Source of the DNA: Lingula anatina
Lineage: Eukaryota > Brachiopoda > Lingulata > Lingulida > Lingulidae
Reading direction: 5' to 3'
Assembly (NCBI RefSeq): GCF_001039355.2
Contig: NW_019775696.1
Coordinates: 1 to 58,182 of the forward strand
DNA: 58,182 nt
Part shown: positions 1 through 11,725 of the stretch, piece by piece
How positions within the stretch are numbered: the first letter of the stretch is position 1
Layout: each line of letters starts with the position of its first letter
Position numbers and translations under genes: made by a program
The notes under the pieces: model-generated
What the model was told of the DNA's origin: nothing
Seen by the model: only the letters and a program-made list of their open reading frames with translations
Database searches by the model: none

Positions 1-180
1 CATACAAAAGAAAATCCTGCAAATTAGTTTATGAAATGCGAACAATGCACATTTATACTACGCGTTACACTTTAACAGAGGTTAAGAATGTTTATTTTAC
101 CTTTAATCCTTATAATTCTTCCCTCTGTATCAGTTAACATTATGTTTTAAGTGTGAGATTTCATTATTGCTCTTCAATGC
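1..180. other. AT-rich flank, nothing recognised
   Basis: I see no coding signal, RNA gene or clear repeat boundary here. The sequence is AT-rich and runs into a palindromic array at 181. Confidence 0.5.
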
Positions 181-345
181 GGACTTTCAGTATTAAAACG
201 TAGGGTCCTAGGACTTTCCGTACTGAAATAGAGTGTCTAGGGGGACTCTACATTTCAGAACATAGAGTCCGGGACCCGTTATTTCGAGACAGGGAGTCCG
301 CCGGACTCTCAGTTTTAAAACACCGGGTCCGCCGGACCCTAGAAT
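181..345. repeat. 30-bp tandem array of imperfect palindromes (GGACTCT...AGAGTCC)
   Basis: About five units of roughly 30 bp follow one another. Each begins GGACT or GGACC and ends in an inverted partner such as AGGGTCC, AGAGTCC or CGGGTCC, with an A/T-rich centre resembling TTTCAG or TTTTAAAAC. Units start near 181, 211, 243, 271 and 303, so the block is both a direct tandem repeat and a chain of short hairpins. It adjoins half of a foldback MITE at about 361. It could be a subterminal repeat array of a transposon; no function is claimed. Confidence 0.6.
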
Positions 346-360
346 GGTAGGACTCTGTGT

Positions 361-555
361 TGCTTGACACCGGCTTAAGCGTCTGCCCCACCTATTAACA
401 GCTGCAAGGGGTTACCCATAACTTCCGTGCGCGCTCGGCTGACAGCAATTTAGCGTGAACCCGCAGGAAGTTAGGTCGATCTAGATGGATCGATCTAAGA
501 CCCATTCCCAGAGATTAGATCGATCCAACCAGGGACGATCCAACTAGGGACGCTA
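361..555. mobile_element. Half-copy of GATCGATC-type foldback MITE
   Basis: The stretch holds CTGACAGCAATTTAGCGTG, a GTTAGGTCGATCTA segment and a terminal CCCATTCCCAG. It matches the right half of the element at about 38828-39030. The matching left arm is missing and its place is taken by the palindromic array upstream. Confidence 0.5.
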
Positions 556-1101
556 ATTGCAAGGTGCAATGTAAATTGTACTTATTTCTCGTGTTTGTCT
601 TGCTACCTGCGTACGTGGCAGGCGCTCACCACTATTGAAGAGAAAGCAACGCACGGCGAAAGTAGCTCCCTTTTGTTTCACACTTGCCTCACACGCTTGT
701 AATGACGTACTAACAGCGTGCAACGGTTTTGCCTACTGTTCTTCCCTTCTTTCTTCTTCTTTCTCCCCTCTTAACTGCTCTGTAAGGATTTTTCTTGCCT
801 TTTGGGGGCATGTTAGAAATTGAATTAAGCAAAATTCGAGATTTTTGGAATTTGTTGTACAGGTTGCACAAACGTAGTACTGTCGAGACACGAGCGTGCG
901 GCATGATTACACCTTTTATACTCCTGGAGTAGGGGTGACGCTCCTGCGACGCACCTCCGTGGTGCTTTCGACTTTGATCGTTATTTGTGAGGGCGTGCGC
1001 TGTAATCCACACGCAAAGGGCGCTTGCTCCTTCATTGCTTGCGACGTGCGTCTTAGACCACGCACGTCCCACTTGCGAACTCCTTGCGAGTGAAGCAAGT
1101 A
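556..1101. other. CpG-containing stretch, no gene recognised
   Basis: It contains pyrimidine-rich tracts and a CG-rich part (about 890-1090) with GACGTGCG and CACGCACGTCC words that echo the neighbouring inverted-repeat element. Short reading frames on both strands have no recognisable protein character. Confidence 0.4.
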
Positions 1102-1344
1102 AAGCCTAGGTCCCAACTACGTTTTGGACGCACGGGTTTTTGGTTCCTTGCGTCCAGCAAGGACGTAGCTAGATCGCACGTAGCGGCTGTTGATCATGTC
1201 GAAAAGTTACTAGGTGCTGTTTGCGTCCTCCAAAAGTCGCACGATGGACGTGCTCCTCACGCACGAACTCCCACGTTTTCCCCATTTTTTTGGCCGTAGA
1301 CCACACGTAGCAGCCCGTACGTTCGGTTGGGACCTAGGCTTTAT
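1102..1344. mobile_element. Small inverted-repeat element (MITE-like)
   Basis: The left end AAAGCCTAGGTCCCAAC is mirrored by GTTGGGACCTAGGCTTT at the right, giving ~17-bp perfect terminal inverted repeats around ~210 bp of CpG-rich sequence. A degenerate third copy of the end (GTTGTGACCGAGGCTTA) lies near 1522-1538, so the true element may reach about 1540. No coding capacity is seen. Confidence 0.5.
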
Positions 1345-1544
1345 GTTTGCGGCCTCGCTGTTCGCAGATTATTCGTACAATCTTCTGGCCTTGTACAACA
1401 TCCTCCGTACGTGCATACGGGCTGTTTGCTGACTCCAAAATTCGCAAGAGGGACTTGCGTTGCACGTGAGATTCTGCTCAAAATTTGGACGCAAACAGGC
1501 CGTAAGAGCCCGTGCGGCCAGTTGTGACCGAGGCTTAAGGTCGA

Positions 1545-2806
1545 ATGATCTATTTTGTATTTTGTAACACATAATGATATCACCACTTACAACTTTATCA
1601 TTCAGAATATTGAATGTGACAGCTGTGACAAACTGGCACCGCTACTATACACGTGTACACTGATCTCCCGCCTACCCGTCTTCCTCTGCTGCCACGATAG
1701 TGTTGTGTTCACTCTATGACACACGCCTCTCTCTCTCTCTCTCTTTTAAAGTGCACACACATTAATAGCATGACAAATAAAACTTATTTGTTATTGTATC
1801 AATGCGTGTGTACGATATATAGACCCTACACTCAGCTCTACATACACTGTCGCATATTAGTATAGTAAAATGCATCTCATATTTCAATTTATTTTCATCT
1901 GTAAATAAGTAATCTATCTCTATAGAAAATGACAGTTATCGGATATTGTGCTTGCATCGGTTACAAAACCATTTGTAAAGTGGTCGTTCATTGGTCAGCC
2001 ATGGGTTTACGGCTCTGTGGTCACTTTGATGAAGGGTCAACCCGGAAAGGTCTAATTCAATATCCCCTAGGGCTATGAATGAACATGTTTTTATTTCAGT
2101 TACGTCATTCTACCTAAACCAATTTAGGTTTCATTTTATTTCTAGAAGAGGACCAAACTGTATCCAGTACAGTCATGGACCATTAATGGGGGAGATGACC
2201 CTCGTTTTGATAGATGTTGTTGCCTATCGGGAGAGCTACGAGTAGTTTTGGCATTTCCTGCCCGCAGAACACATATCTGCTCCAGCATCTTTACGTGTTA
2301 AATGTGTTTGAGGTCTTTGCCGAGAGAGAACTCAAATGATTTAAAACTGTTTAATACTCCGTGTCGGTTTGGTCTGCTTTATCGATCGTGTGTCGTCTAT
2401 GTTTGTTCTGCACTGCACGTTTATCAAAACAAATAGATACCCGTTTGAAAAACCAAACAACTTGACATGAGAACTGACATTTAGTTGTCAACAAGGAAGA
2501 AGTCCCAGTATATGTGCATTAATTCGTTGCCTATTACCCATAACACTTTCGATTACGCCCGTGATTTCAAATTGGAAACTTAGACCTACTGAAAAAATTG
2601 ACAGTTTGTTTATCTATATTTAGGAAAGCGCCGTGCATCACATGTTAATCTGGTTAACCACAAACAACAAAAACTGCATTCGTAAATTTGAATTATTCAT
2701 TTTAACATGGATTGTTCCTTCCTATATACATTTCATGTTTTCAAAAAAATACTTGAACAGTGCACCATTAATAGAGACACGAATCGTCTTCACTTTGGCA
2801 TAACCT
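1545..2806. other. Intergenic, nothing recognised
   Basis: Apart from a short CT run near 1727-1744, I see no exon with splice sites, no RNA gene and no clear repeat. Confidence 0.4.
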
Positions 2807-3056
2807 GGGTTCCCATGCCTAGATCGATCTAATAGGATCGATACATCTTCATGGGGTTTCTCGTTAAATTGCTTTCGGCTTAAGTAGCTTAGATGTCTGG
2901 CACAGCTACTGAAGCTGCTAAACGATAACTAATCACCCCTAGCAGCTTCAGGAGGCGTGGCAGACATCTAAGCCGTTTAAGTTGATTGCAATTTAGCGAG
3001 AATTCCATTGGAGATAGATCGATCCAAAGTTAGTCCGATAGGGGCTGGGAATAGAC
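2807..3056. mobile_element. Foldback MITE with GATCGATC-rich arms
   Basis: The whole ~250 bp is a long imperfect palindrome. The left arm begins GGTTCCCATGCCTAGATCGA and contains GCTTAGATGTCTG and GAAGCTGCTA. The right arm carries the reverse complements and ends in GGCTGGGAATAG. Related copies lie at about 38828-39030, 41784-42030 and 49421-49664. It is non-coding and presumably mobilised in trans by an autonomous relative (inference). Confidence 0.7.
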
Positions 3057-3204
3057 CGCTTTCACACGATCATCAAACAAAATTGTAGGACATCTCAAAC
3101 TGTTTGCTCTATGGAGGTTATCAGGTAACTAACGCCGCGCGCTCGGCACACATTAGGAAGGAACTCGGCGCAGAAGCTCTTTAATACCACAGCAGTCGAG
3201 GAAG

Positions 3205-3948
3205 ATGGGTCTCCTTCACCTACTTGTGTTCCTGGTCATGGTGGCGACATGCCGGGGTGTGACCACAGAGAAAATACCCACCAGTAAGTGGCAAGAACAA
3301 CCCTCCACTTATTTATTTATTTGTTAAATATACAATTATTTTTTTAAACGTCCCGAAGCTGAAAATGCAAGAAACAGCATTTAAATCAATCTAGCTAAGT
3401 TTCGTGATTTTAATTGGTCATACTTTGAATGATGGCAGCGGCACTATGCTACTGCTCGGAATATAACACCATAAAATGCAGGTATTTAGAAGCACATGTT
3501 CAATACTTACCCAGATTATTGAATTGTTTGACATTATTTAATGATAGCAAATTAAACAGTTTAAATATATTTGTTTTCCTCTTTTAATTATTGATTTAAC
3601 ATATTTCTTCCTCGGTGTGATATAAAAAGGAGATTTGAGAGGTCGTTCAATTTACATGTCAGATATATATTACTGAAAAATGTATCAAAAGGCGTTTCCC
3701 ATATCTTGCGTTTGTTGTTTGGTGGTCCCCGCTAAAATTATTGCTCCTGACCAGAATATTTTTTCTTTTACCTGTTTATTTTATGTATAACATTCCAACT
3801 GCTTCTATCATAAAATTGATATCCATCAGCCACATTTTGATATGAATATCTGCGTTATTGCCTTTCTTTTGCTAGAAAAAAAGAATATTCTGGCACTTTC
3901 ACCACAGTTAAGAAGACTGCCTATGAACAACTTCTGAAAGTGGATCTG

Positions 3949-3981
<33 letters not shown>

Positions 3982-5957
3982 CCATAGCAACCAAAAAGTT
4001 ACAGTTGCACATAAACTGGAATGGAATAAAATTTACAAATTAGAATGTTTACAGAAAATAACGGATGTACAATAAGACCAAAATGACGTAGAAAATAAAT
4101 GAAGTTGGTCTTTAACCACGAATCATTTTTAAGCTTAATTTTTCATGAAGTAGGTGCAATGTTTCATGCGTGTTACTGCTACTACTGTACTTACTAACTT
4201 GCATTTTTCATCAACGGTGGCTATCAGCATAAAATTAAGAAAATTTGCTATCTTTGTCAAACCGGTCCCCGTACAAATACACAGAACGATAATGTGTGTA
4301 GGTTCAGTTTTATTGGGGAATAAGGTCCGATAATCACTTTATTATGCCGTGAATACCATCCGTTAAGTCCAATACAATTGCTAAGAATGGCGCCTACCAC
4401 TATACTTTTTTTAATTAAGCAGGGAAGGTATTTACTGTAACAGCCAGAAGAGGCTTGCAACACATAATGATTATCCATCTTGTTAAAATTTGAAAATATA
4501 TTTTGCTTGAGAGAAGAGTTTCATTAGCTCTGTATGTATCAATTTAGATTATTGTTTTTCTTTTTATCAAAATATTGGAGGTAAAACCTACATATTTATA
4601 AGCTCTTGATAAAAAGAAAAACAATAATTTAATTATATTTTGCTTGTTTTGGAATTTAGCAGTCCAAGTTGAGTCTGAAGACTACATGTAGCTACAGACT
4701 TCTGCGTCACAGAATATTTTTGTTTTAGCTTTCTGCGAGACTCAACAGCCCTGCAGGAGTGGAGGGACATGCAGAAACAGTGAATTCTACCCATACTACT
4801 ACTGTATTTGTCCCAGATACTACACGGGGCAGAAGTGCGAATATAATTACGGTACGTTAAGTAGTTTTGAACTTAAGTTTTTCGTTCTATAGACAGACTA
4901 ACTGGCAGACAGACAGACAGGTAGACAAACAGATAGCAATTTCAACGTTCCGTTACGTCAACATACTCCGCAAACGCAGAGTTTTATGAGAATGGTCGAA
5001 TGCTGCACTGGTGACCGTCATTTTCACAGTCGGCTTATGACATCAAACAACGCAAAATATTTTCGTTTTTGCCACTTTCTTACTTATACAATCCCAGACA
5101 TGGTATCCTGGTAACGTTAATGACATTTAAACATGTAAATGTAAAACCAAAATGCTTTTGTTTTAGGGTCTGACTAACCTTGTCCACTCAACTAGCTTCC
5201 ACCAAATCACATACATTTTCCCTTTTTTTTAAAGAACAATTTCAATGTGATATGTACCGGTACTACATGTAAGTTCTCAGTTGAGGTCATACAGTGTATG
5301 GCCAATCGGTGCGGCTCTGTGAGTTGTGTATGTACGCTGAAGTAGGGCAATAAAAACTGTGTTATCACACGCAGACATTACAGTTCTGATAGGAGACATG
5401 TTGCTGATAATGTATCACTTCTGTTAGTGACAGGTTTGGGATGGGCGATGACCTTGGAATGTCACCTATGGCGCAATTGGAATTTTTATAAGGTGCAGCA
5501 GGTGTTTTCTCCTCCACTTTACTTATACCAGTCTGTAATTTAACTACAAAACTGATTCAACAAAAGAGTAAAAACGAAACCTAAACGGATATGGTACAAC
5601 TAGCCTTGGAGAGACCCTCTGATAGTGGCCTCTGTAGTTTGTAACTACATTGAATATACCGGTAAGTCTTCTATTCAATTTGATACAAACTCCAGAGACC
5701 TCTAGCGGACGGTACTACGAGGGTGGTGACATCACGTGATATATGTTATGTGAGGTTTGTATCTCAGTTATTTAATTATGTATTTAATTATGTATTGCCT
5801 TCTGTGTATTCATAAATTGAAATGTGGATAAAATAATCGAATAAATACGAATTTCGTTGGTTTAGGGCCTGTTAATATTGGACGTACGACTGGGTATCCA
5901 AATTATCAAACAACTGGATCACCGCTTTGTTCAAAACCAAACCAAGGTAAAATTCGA

Positions 5958-5991
<34 letters not shown>

Positions 5992-7678
5992 ACTACTATC
6001 ATCCGTACGCATCCCCTCTCTCTCTCGAACTCCCTCTTTCAAACACACTATTTTACTTTCTCTCTCTCTTTCTCCCTTCTCTCTTACCATCAGTAAACTT
6101 CTTTAATAAATGAGGTAAAAAAACGTACATTTTATGTTAAACTGCAAAAAAAAAAAATGAAATCCATCTGGTTACAATACATGGTCAGCATTTCACAATC
6201 ATTTCCTCGCTAAATTGAGCATACCTTGGGGCAGGGAGAGTGAATTTTTAATAGTTTGCAGAAGAAATTCATCCAACTGATGCCAACAGCGCACGGTATC
6301 CAACTTACATTTTGATTCCCTGTTTTCAGATACCACCAATGTTCCGGTGCGTCTTGTTGCCGGTCCTCATCCACTGGAGGGTCGCCTGGAGGTGTTTTAC
6401 TGCGACCAGTGGGGGACAGTCTGTGATGACTCCTTTGACTACAGAAGTGCACGTGTTGTCTGTAAGATGCTTGGACACGAGTAAGTGAACCAAGATTTCT
6501 TCTTTGTTTTTAATTGATTCGGTGACTGTTTCAGAACATATCTTATTATTTTAGAGCTTAGCTTCGACGTATGTATTGCTGTCAGATATGCAAATATACA
6601 TGTATAATAAGTATGCCTATTCATACTTAGAAGATTTTTATAATTTTGTTGGTGACTTGTAAGCAAATATAAGATTTATGTGAAATATATGAAGATCATC
6701 ACGATAAGTGTAATAGAAATGCCTCGAAACCAGCACGTACGGCTTGAATTGATTATATGAATTAAAAATATGTAGCTTTTCATTCAATAAAATAAATAAA
6801 AACATGCAAGATACAACACTAAATTGACATCTGTTTCTTACTTCTCACAGCACAAATAATGCAACAGCCTACCATGGTGCACGGTACGGCCGTGGATACG
6901 GCCCTATATGGCTTGATGACGTCAGTTGCCGTGGTGACGAGAAAAACCTAGCAATGTGTAAACATCTGGGTTGGGGGGTCAACAACTGCGGTCACGGGGA
7001 GGACGTCAGCGTGTCTTGCAATGGGACATCCGGGCCTCTCGAAGCCAGTAAGTTGTTAATGCAGGGCATTTTTCTTGTTAATGAAATTATTCTTTTTTTT
7101 TCTCTGATCTGAAACAATGAAATAAAGTTGAGTTAAAAACAGAGATAACTACGTGAAATATAATTGATAATAAAAATAGTAATTTAGGACAGAATCCCTT
7201 ATACAGGTGTACCTAAAGTACGTTCGCTCATTGTTGAGTGAACTGTGGATATTGTAATGTTGACTTAATTCACTACAAAACATTCTTTTTAAATCTCAAA
7301 AACAATGATATACCGACATGTTGTTCCATGATTTACCATCAGTTGTAAAAAATAAATCAAAATAAATTTCAAAATATGCATTAATTTTCGTTTCCGATCT
7401 AAATTACAAAATTTAAGACGTCCCTATTTGCCTGCATAAATTACTTTTTTTCAAGAATACAATGTCTACAAAATGTCCGGTATATTTCCAATATCGTTTC
7501 CAAGTGCGTGTATTAACAACGGTACTGTATCCATCTTTAGCCACCATGGGGTACTACAATGGCTGCTGGAGCAGTCCGTGTCGAAATGGCGGCACGTGTT
7601 ACGATACCGGGTACGGAAGGTACCGATGCTCCTGTCCTGCTTACGTCAGTGGCTGGAACTGCCAGTACACAAACGGAG
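3205..7678 (+). CDS. Secreted EGF-SRCR-EGF protein, 3'-truncated gene
   Basis: Six exons splice in frame: 3205-3283, 4729-4851, 5866-5946, 6330-6480, 6851-7047 and 7541-7678. They give 256 residues with no stop. The start [18 protein letters not shown] is a signal peptide. Residues ~28-66 form a six-cysteine EGF domain, ~68-94 a polar linker, and ~99-205 an SRCR domain ([25 protein letters not shown]). Residues ~216-252 form a second EGF domain. The SRCR is split by a phase-2 intron, as in group A SRCR genes. It has the six usual cysteines plus an extra one in VFYCDQ. All other introns are phase 1, the module-shuffling phase. The last exon ends at a good donor but no further exon is visible before the gap at 9821, so the 3' end is missing. 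A secreted or cell-surface ligand-binding role is inferred; the exact identity is unknown. Confidence 0.85.
3951..3980. repeat. (TAA)n microsatellite in intron 1
   Basis: About ten TAA units inside intron 1 of the EGF-SRCR gene. Confidence 0.9.
5960..5989. repeat. (CT)n microsatellite just after a donor site
   Basis: A CT run starts 14 bases downstream of the exon 3 donor of the EGF-SRCR gene, with degenerate CT-rich sequence to about 6090. Confidence 0.9.
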
Positions 7679-7905
7679 GTACGTATGATCTCTATTACCT
7701 CTATACTTTAGGGTGATCTGGTTTCAATATACTGTATGTCTCACCTGATTTCTTTACATTGCTATCTGTGGCGATTTTTTATGACGTTAGGGGAATAGTT
7801 TGTACAGTACAAGGCATTTCCTCGAGAATGGAGGGTCCTAAAGATAATCTTAAATATCTGTATAATACATCAATGCCTTAGTTGTCAATGCACAGAAAAG
7901 TACTA

Positions 7906-9545
7906 CAGACTTGACATTTAATATGGAATATTTCAGTTTCGAATGTATGCCTAGGTGAAAATGCGTTTTTTTTTCACAAATTCCGATCTCATATAACATA
8001 TGTGAATGGAGAAGTGTGTAGTCAGGTGTGTCGCTACCAATTAACTGATTACCAGGTTTGTTGCGCTGCTGCATTATGTAATATGCAGTGATTTAATTGG
8101 GTAGTACTCCTTTGGGCAGGTCAAAGCTTGGCTTTGGCAAAGCATGGTTCTGTCTAAAAAGTATCCATATGTCGGCAACTACTGCATAGAAGAATTTGAA
8201 ATTTTACATGCAAGTGGTCGGGTTTGCAGTGTGTAAAATGAGCTATGCAGTGCTTTACAAGTTTGTTAATCTGCGGCAGAATGGCGCGAAAAAGACAGAT
8301 AATTGCGCCAAACGAAACGGTCCGCACAGTTTTATAGAGTAATGCCCAGACAGATGTACCTACACAGAGGCCACACCCAATGTATAGAAATCTTACCACC
8401 AGGGTACAGGAACCACTGTGTTTCGGGATATGCTGTTGCAAATAAGCAAAAACCACCAAGTCCGTTCAAAATGAGGGGTAAATTACCACCAAAATGCATT
8501 TTTCAAGGCCCTTAGCCAACACCAAACTGGTTTTATCAGGTTAGAATACCAGACGACTTCCGAGGAACCCACTGTAAACAGCAAAACATCGTTGTATGTT
8601 TCTCTATTGAATTGGGGACCTTGACTGTTTCTGGGTTGAACACTTAAATCTTGTGGCTTTCTTTATTGAGGTCAGATTTCACCTGTACCGATCAACAGTC
8701 AAAATGGAGTTTACAGACAACCAGTACAGGCCAACGACGAAGCGTGTGCCGCGTCTAAAGTGACTAAGGTCATTAACAGCGTCAGTATTTGGAGTGGATA
8801 CCATATTGGTGCCAAAACACCAATGGAAGTCATCGACGAAAACCTGAACCAGATCAAATAAAGAAATAATCTGGGAACCACTTGGCTATCATTTGATAGG
8901 GGACAACTTAGGAACAATTTTAGGTTGCAAGGTGAGATTGCCGGCTCACACAGAGCACATTTAATAACAGTTTACTTATAGAACCAATTAAGGGAATGAG
9001 CAGATACCATAATCGCCATATTTGAACCACATAGACAATATGTGGGTAGGCCATTACTCTCCGAATCAATGGCCTACATGTCCTACAATAAAACTGGACC
9101 AAATTGGGCAGATTTTGACCGATGCCTGGAATGTTATTCCAGATTGAACTTTAAAAACCTATCCCAAGGAATGCCTTGCCACTTGAGAGCGCTGGTAGCA
9201 GCCAGAAGAAGTCAGGCATAACAGCGACCATTACTGTGACTAGACACTGACATGAGGGTCCTTTGTGGAGCGTTTAACTCTTTCACACACAATAATTTGG
9301 AAAATAAGGAGGTCCAAAATATCCCTTTTAATGGTTGTCGTATGACATAGAATAGGCCATGTGTTTTTGTTTGCTTCTCTGGCGAATTCCATTAATGAAC
9401 TGATGTCACAATGACATCAAAGAGATAATTTAAAGTTATTAAAACACGATTTTAATCCTTATTTTCATTTATCAGTCTGCAAAATAGGAAAAAACTGATT
9501 AAAAATGATTTGGAAAAAAATAGTCTATATTAAATGTCAAGTCTG
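7906..9545 (+). mobile_element. Decayed Tc1/mariner-type element
   Basis: The element sits between TA dinucleotides, with inverted ends beginning CAGACTTGACATTTAATAT on both sides. Inside, the plus strand holds a mutated transposase from about 8281 (MARKRQ...) to about 9230. Recognisable pieces are FTDNQYRP near 8710, matching the second catalytic Asp block of Tc1 transposases, and SPYLNHIDNMW near 9020, matching the SPDLNPIENLW-type third block with Asp in place of Glu. A C-terminal TLRALVAARR-like tail lies near 9185-9215. Several stops and frameshifts break it. A 5' fragment of the same family lies at 21291 and a 3' fragment at 9822. Confidence 0.75.
8281..9230 (+). pseudogene. Tc1-like transposase pseudogene
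   Basis: This is the coding part of the 7906-9545 element. In its intact form it would be a DDE transposase that cuts and pastes at TA sites. An N-terminal methionine is readable, but in-frame stops follow within about 20 codons and recur. The catalytic blocks survive only as degenerate phrases, so no active enzyme is expected. Confidence 0.65.
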
Positions 9546-9820
9546 TATAACAGCCATGTGTACAGATCCGACTTAGAGAAGATATTATTCAAGCAACTCG
9601 TTATTGTTTACGTACGAGAGTGTATTATATGTCGTCAATCTGTTGGACAGAAGTTGACCTTCAGTTGCACACGTCGACTAGGTAGACATACACGTAAATG
9701 TGCATAATTACTTAGGAATTTGTTCCATGTTCGTTACTTGAAAATGTTTATACATGTACACATTAGTCAATGTGAAAATCAATAGATTTACCGTACTCGG
9801 ATTAAGAATGTGTACATTTA
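9546..9820. other. Unique sequence up to the gap
   Basis: There is no exon or repeat I can name. The sequence stops at the N at 9821. Confidence 0.4.
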
Positions 9821-9821
9821 N
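9821..9821. other. Assembly gap (single N)
   Basis: One N separates two contigs. Genes on both sides, the EGF-SRCR gene on + and the NIDO gene on -, point toward this gap and lack their 3' exons, so the gap hides real sequence of unknown length. Confidence 0.85.
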
Positions 9822-10170
9822 GGCAGCCAGAAGAGGTCATGCGTAACAGCGGCCGTTACTGTGACTAGACACTGACATGAGGGTCCTTTGTGGCGCGTGT
9901 AACTCCTTTACAGACAATAATTTGGAAAATATGGAGGTCCAAAATATCTCTTTTAATGGTTGTCGTCTGACATAGAATAGGCAATGTGTTTTTGTTTGCT
10001 TCTCTGTCGAATTCCATTAATGAACTGATGTCACAATGACATCAAAGAGGTAATTTAAAGTTGTTAAAACACGATTTTAATCCTTATTTTAATTTATCAG
10101 TCAGCTAAATAGGAAAAAACTGATGAAAAATGATTTGGAAAAAAATATTCCATATTAAATGTCAAGTCTG
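9822..10170 (+). mobile_element. 3' fragment of a second Tc1-like copy
   Basis: This stretch is nearly identical to 9191-9545, including the end GTCAAGTCTG followed by TA. The flank after the TA differs from that at 9546, so it is a different insertion and not the same locus repeated. Its 5' part is lost in the gap. Confidence 0.8.
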
Positions 10171-10659
10171 TATTATATATCTTTATTTTTCGTGTGCTTA
10201 AAAATAGCTGCACCATCATGTTTGACGGCATTCATATTAATTAGACTTTGATACTTTTAATCGTTAACAATGGTGGGGTGGGGGCAAGTCGAGGTCGAAA
10301 GGGAATGGATGGGTAGGTACTGTATGGGGCAAGTGTGTTCCAAACCTTCCTGTAAGAACAGGAAAAAACACCTCTTATCTGTTAATTGTCGCCGTTGAAA
10401 TTCGGGTTAATGAAATACAAATTATCTTAAGTTTTTTTAATGACTGTATACTTGAAGATTCTGCACAAATTGACAATGTTCTAAAATATATTGGGCATAT
10501 CCAGTACTTATTTGAATGAATAAAAAGCAAACAAAGAAAAAACTGATATCGACGTTGGCCTAACAACAACATCCATAAATGTGTCAAATTTAACAAATTT
10601 AACAAACTTAAACATCTCGTATGAATGCAAGTTTAAGAAAAACATTAAAAATCATATAC
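10171..10659. other. AT-rich non-coding sequence
   Basis: This would be the next intron of the minus-strand NIDO gene. I see no continuation exon of the domain here on the minus strand. Confidence 0.45.
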
Positions 10660-11680
10660 CGAGGTGGCGTTGTTCCCGCCATAGTACGTGACGTCATACC
10701 AGGTTGTAATGTACAGCGACCTTGCCGTGAAGTCCATGTGGGTCAGGAATATGTCCTGGATCTCTTTACTGGCCCTCAACAAGAGAGCCGGATCTGTAAT
10801 ATACCCAGTACTTTGACAAAAGTTTCTAAATATATTATGTATAGTATTATAATCCTCTATATAATTATGAACATGACGTTACACACTGTATGTATTGTAC
10901 AACTATGGAGCATTTCTGAGTGTTACAACAAAATTTGGCTCCAGAGGACGCATGTGGTTGGCGAGGTGATCGATGTGCGCCTGCGCTATGACTAAAGATG
11001 GCGCTGCAATCTCGGTGCCAGTTCGCATTTAGCTCACTGCGTTTTGACCAATCACTGCTGGACAATAAGGTGCAATAAGAGTGATCCTTCTTGTTGTAAA
11101 ACTTTTATATAATCAGACCGAATATGCCGAGATTGTTAAGGGAAATATTTATGTAAACCGTCATTTTAAGGAACAGTCACGAATACCCGTAGGCCTACAA
11201 CGTTTTATTTGTCCAAGCTCGTTTGAGTTTGTTTCAAAATGGTTTCAACGCACTGGAGCAATGCTCTGCCTGTTAAATATATCTCACGCGCGATCATATC
11301 AGGTCTATCTTTTCTGTGATTCTTATTGGACACAAAAACTACTTCCGTGAAGTACTTGTACAGTATTTACCGGTAGTTACAATTAATTATAATACTCTTT
11401 TCTTGAAACTTCGCTAACCTTGCGTCTCTCTGAAGTAGATCTGGCCCCAGTTCCTGGTGTCTACGTCAGCCCAAAATGGCGTCAACATGGTGTCGTTGAG
11501 CGGGAAGGCTTCAGGGGTATACTGTCTGATACCTTTCTTGAAGGACACGGCGCCGTTCGTGTTCACCTGCAACGTAAATACTGATATTGAACTAGTGCTT
11601 TCTTTTGGCTGTTGGTGCATTGGCAAATGCTTCTTTTGAGAATTTTGTTCCCTTATATTCATTCAATTATTTTCTAATTC

Positions 11681-11725
<45 letters not shown>

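Noticed and set aside
181-345. CRISPR-like array
   Set aside because: The units are contiguous degenerate palindromes without distinct spacers, and the genome is eukaryotic.
710-1586. Overlapping frames on both strands at 0.7-1.6 kb
   Set aside because: They lie in a CpG-rich inverted-repeat element, and no frame resembles a known protein.
5872-6096. Ser/Leu- or Arg/Glu-repeat frames over the CT run
   Set aside because: They are translations of a microsatellite overlapping a genuine small exon in another frame.
9191-10170. Haplotype overlap at the 9821 gap, as at 47331
   Set aside because: Only the Tc1 tail is shared. Sequence beyond the element end differs on the two sides, so these are separate insertions.
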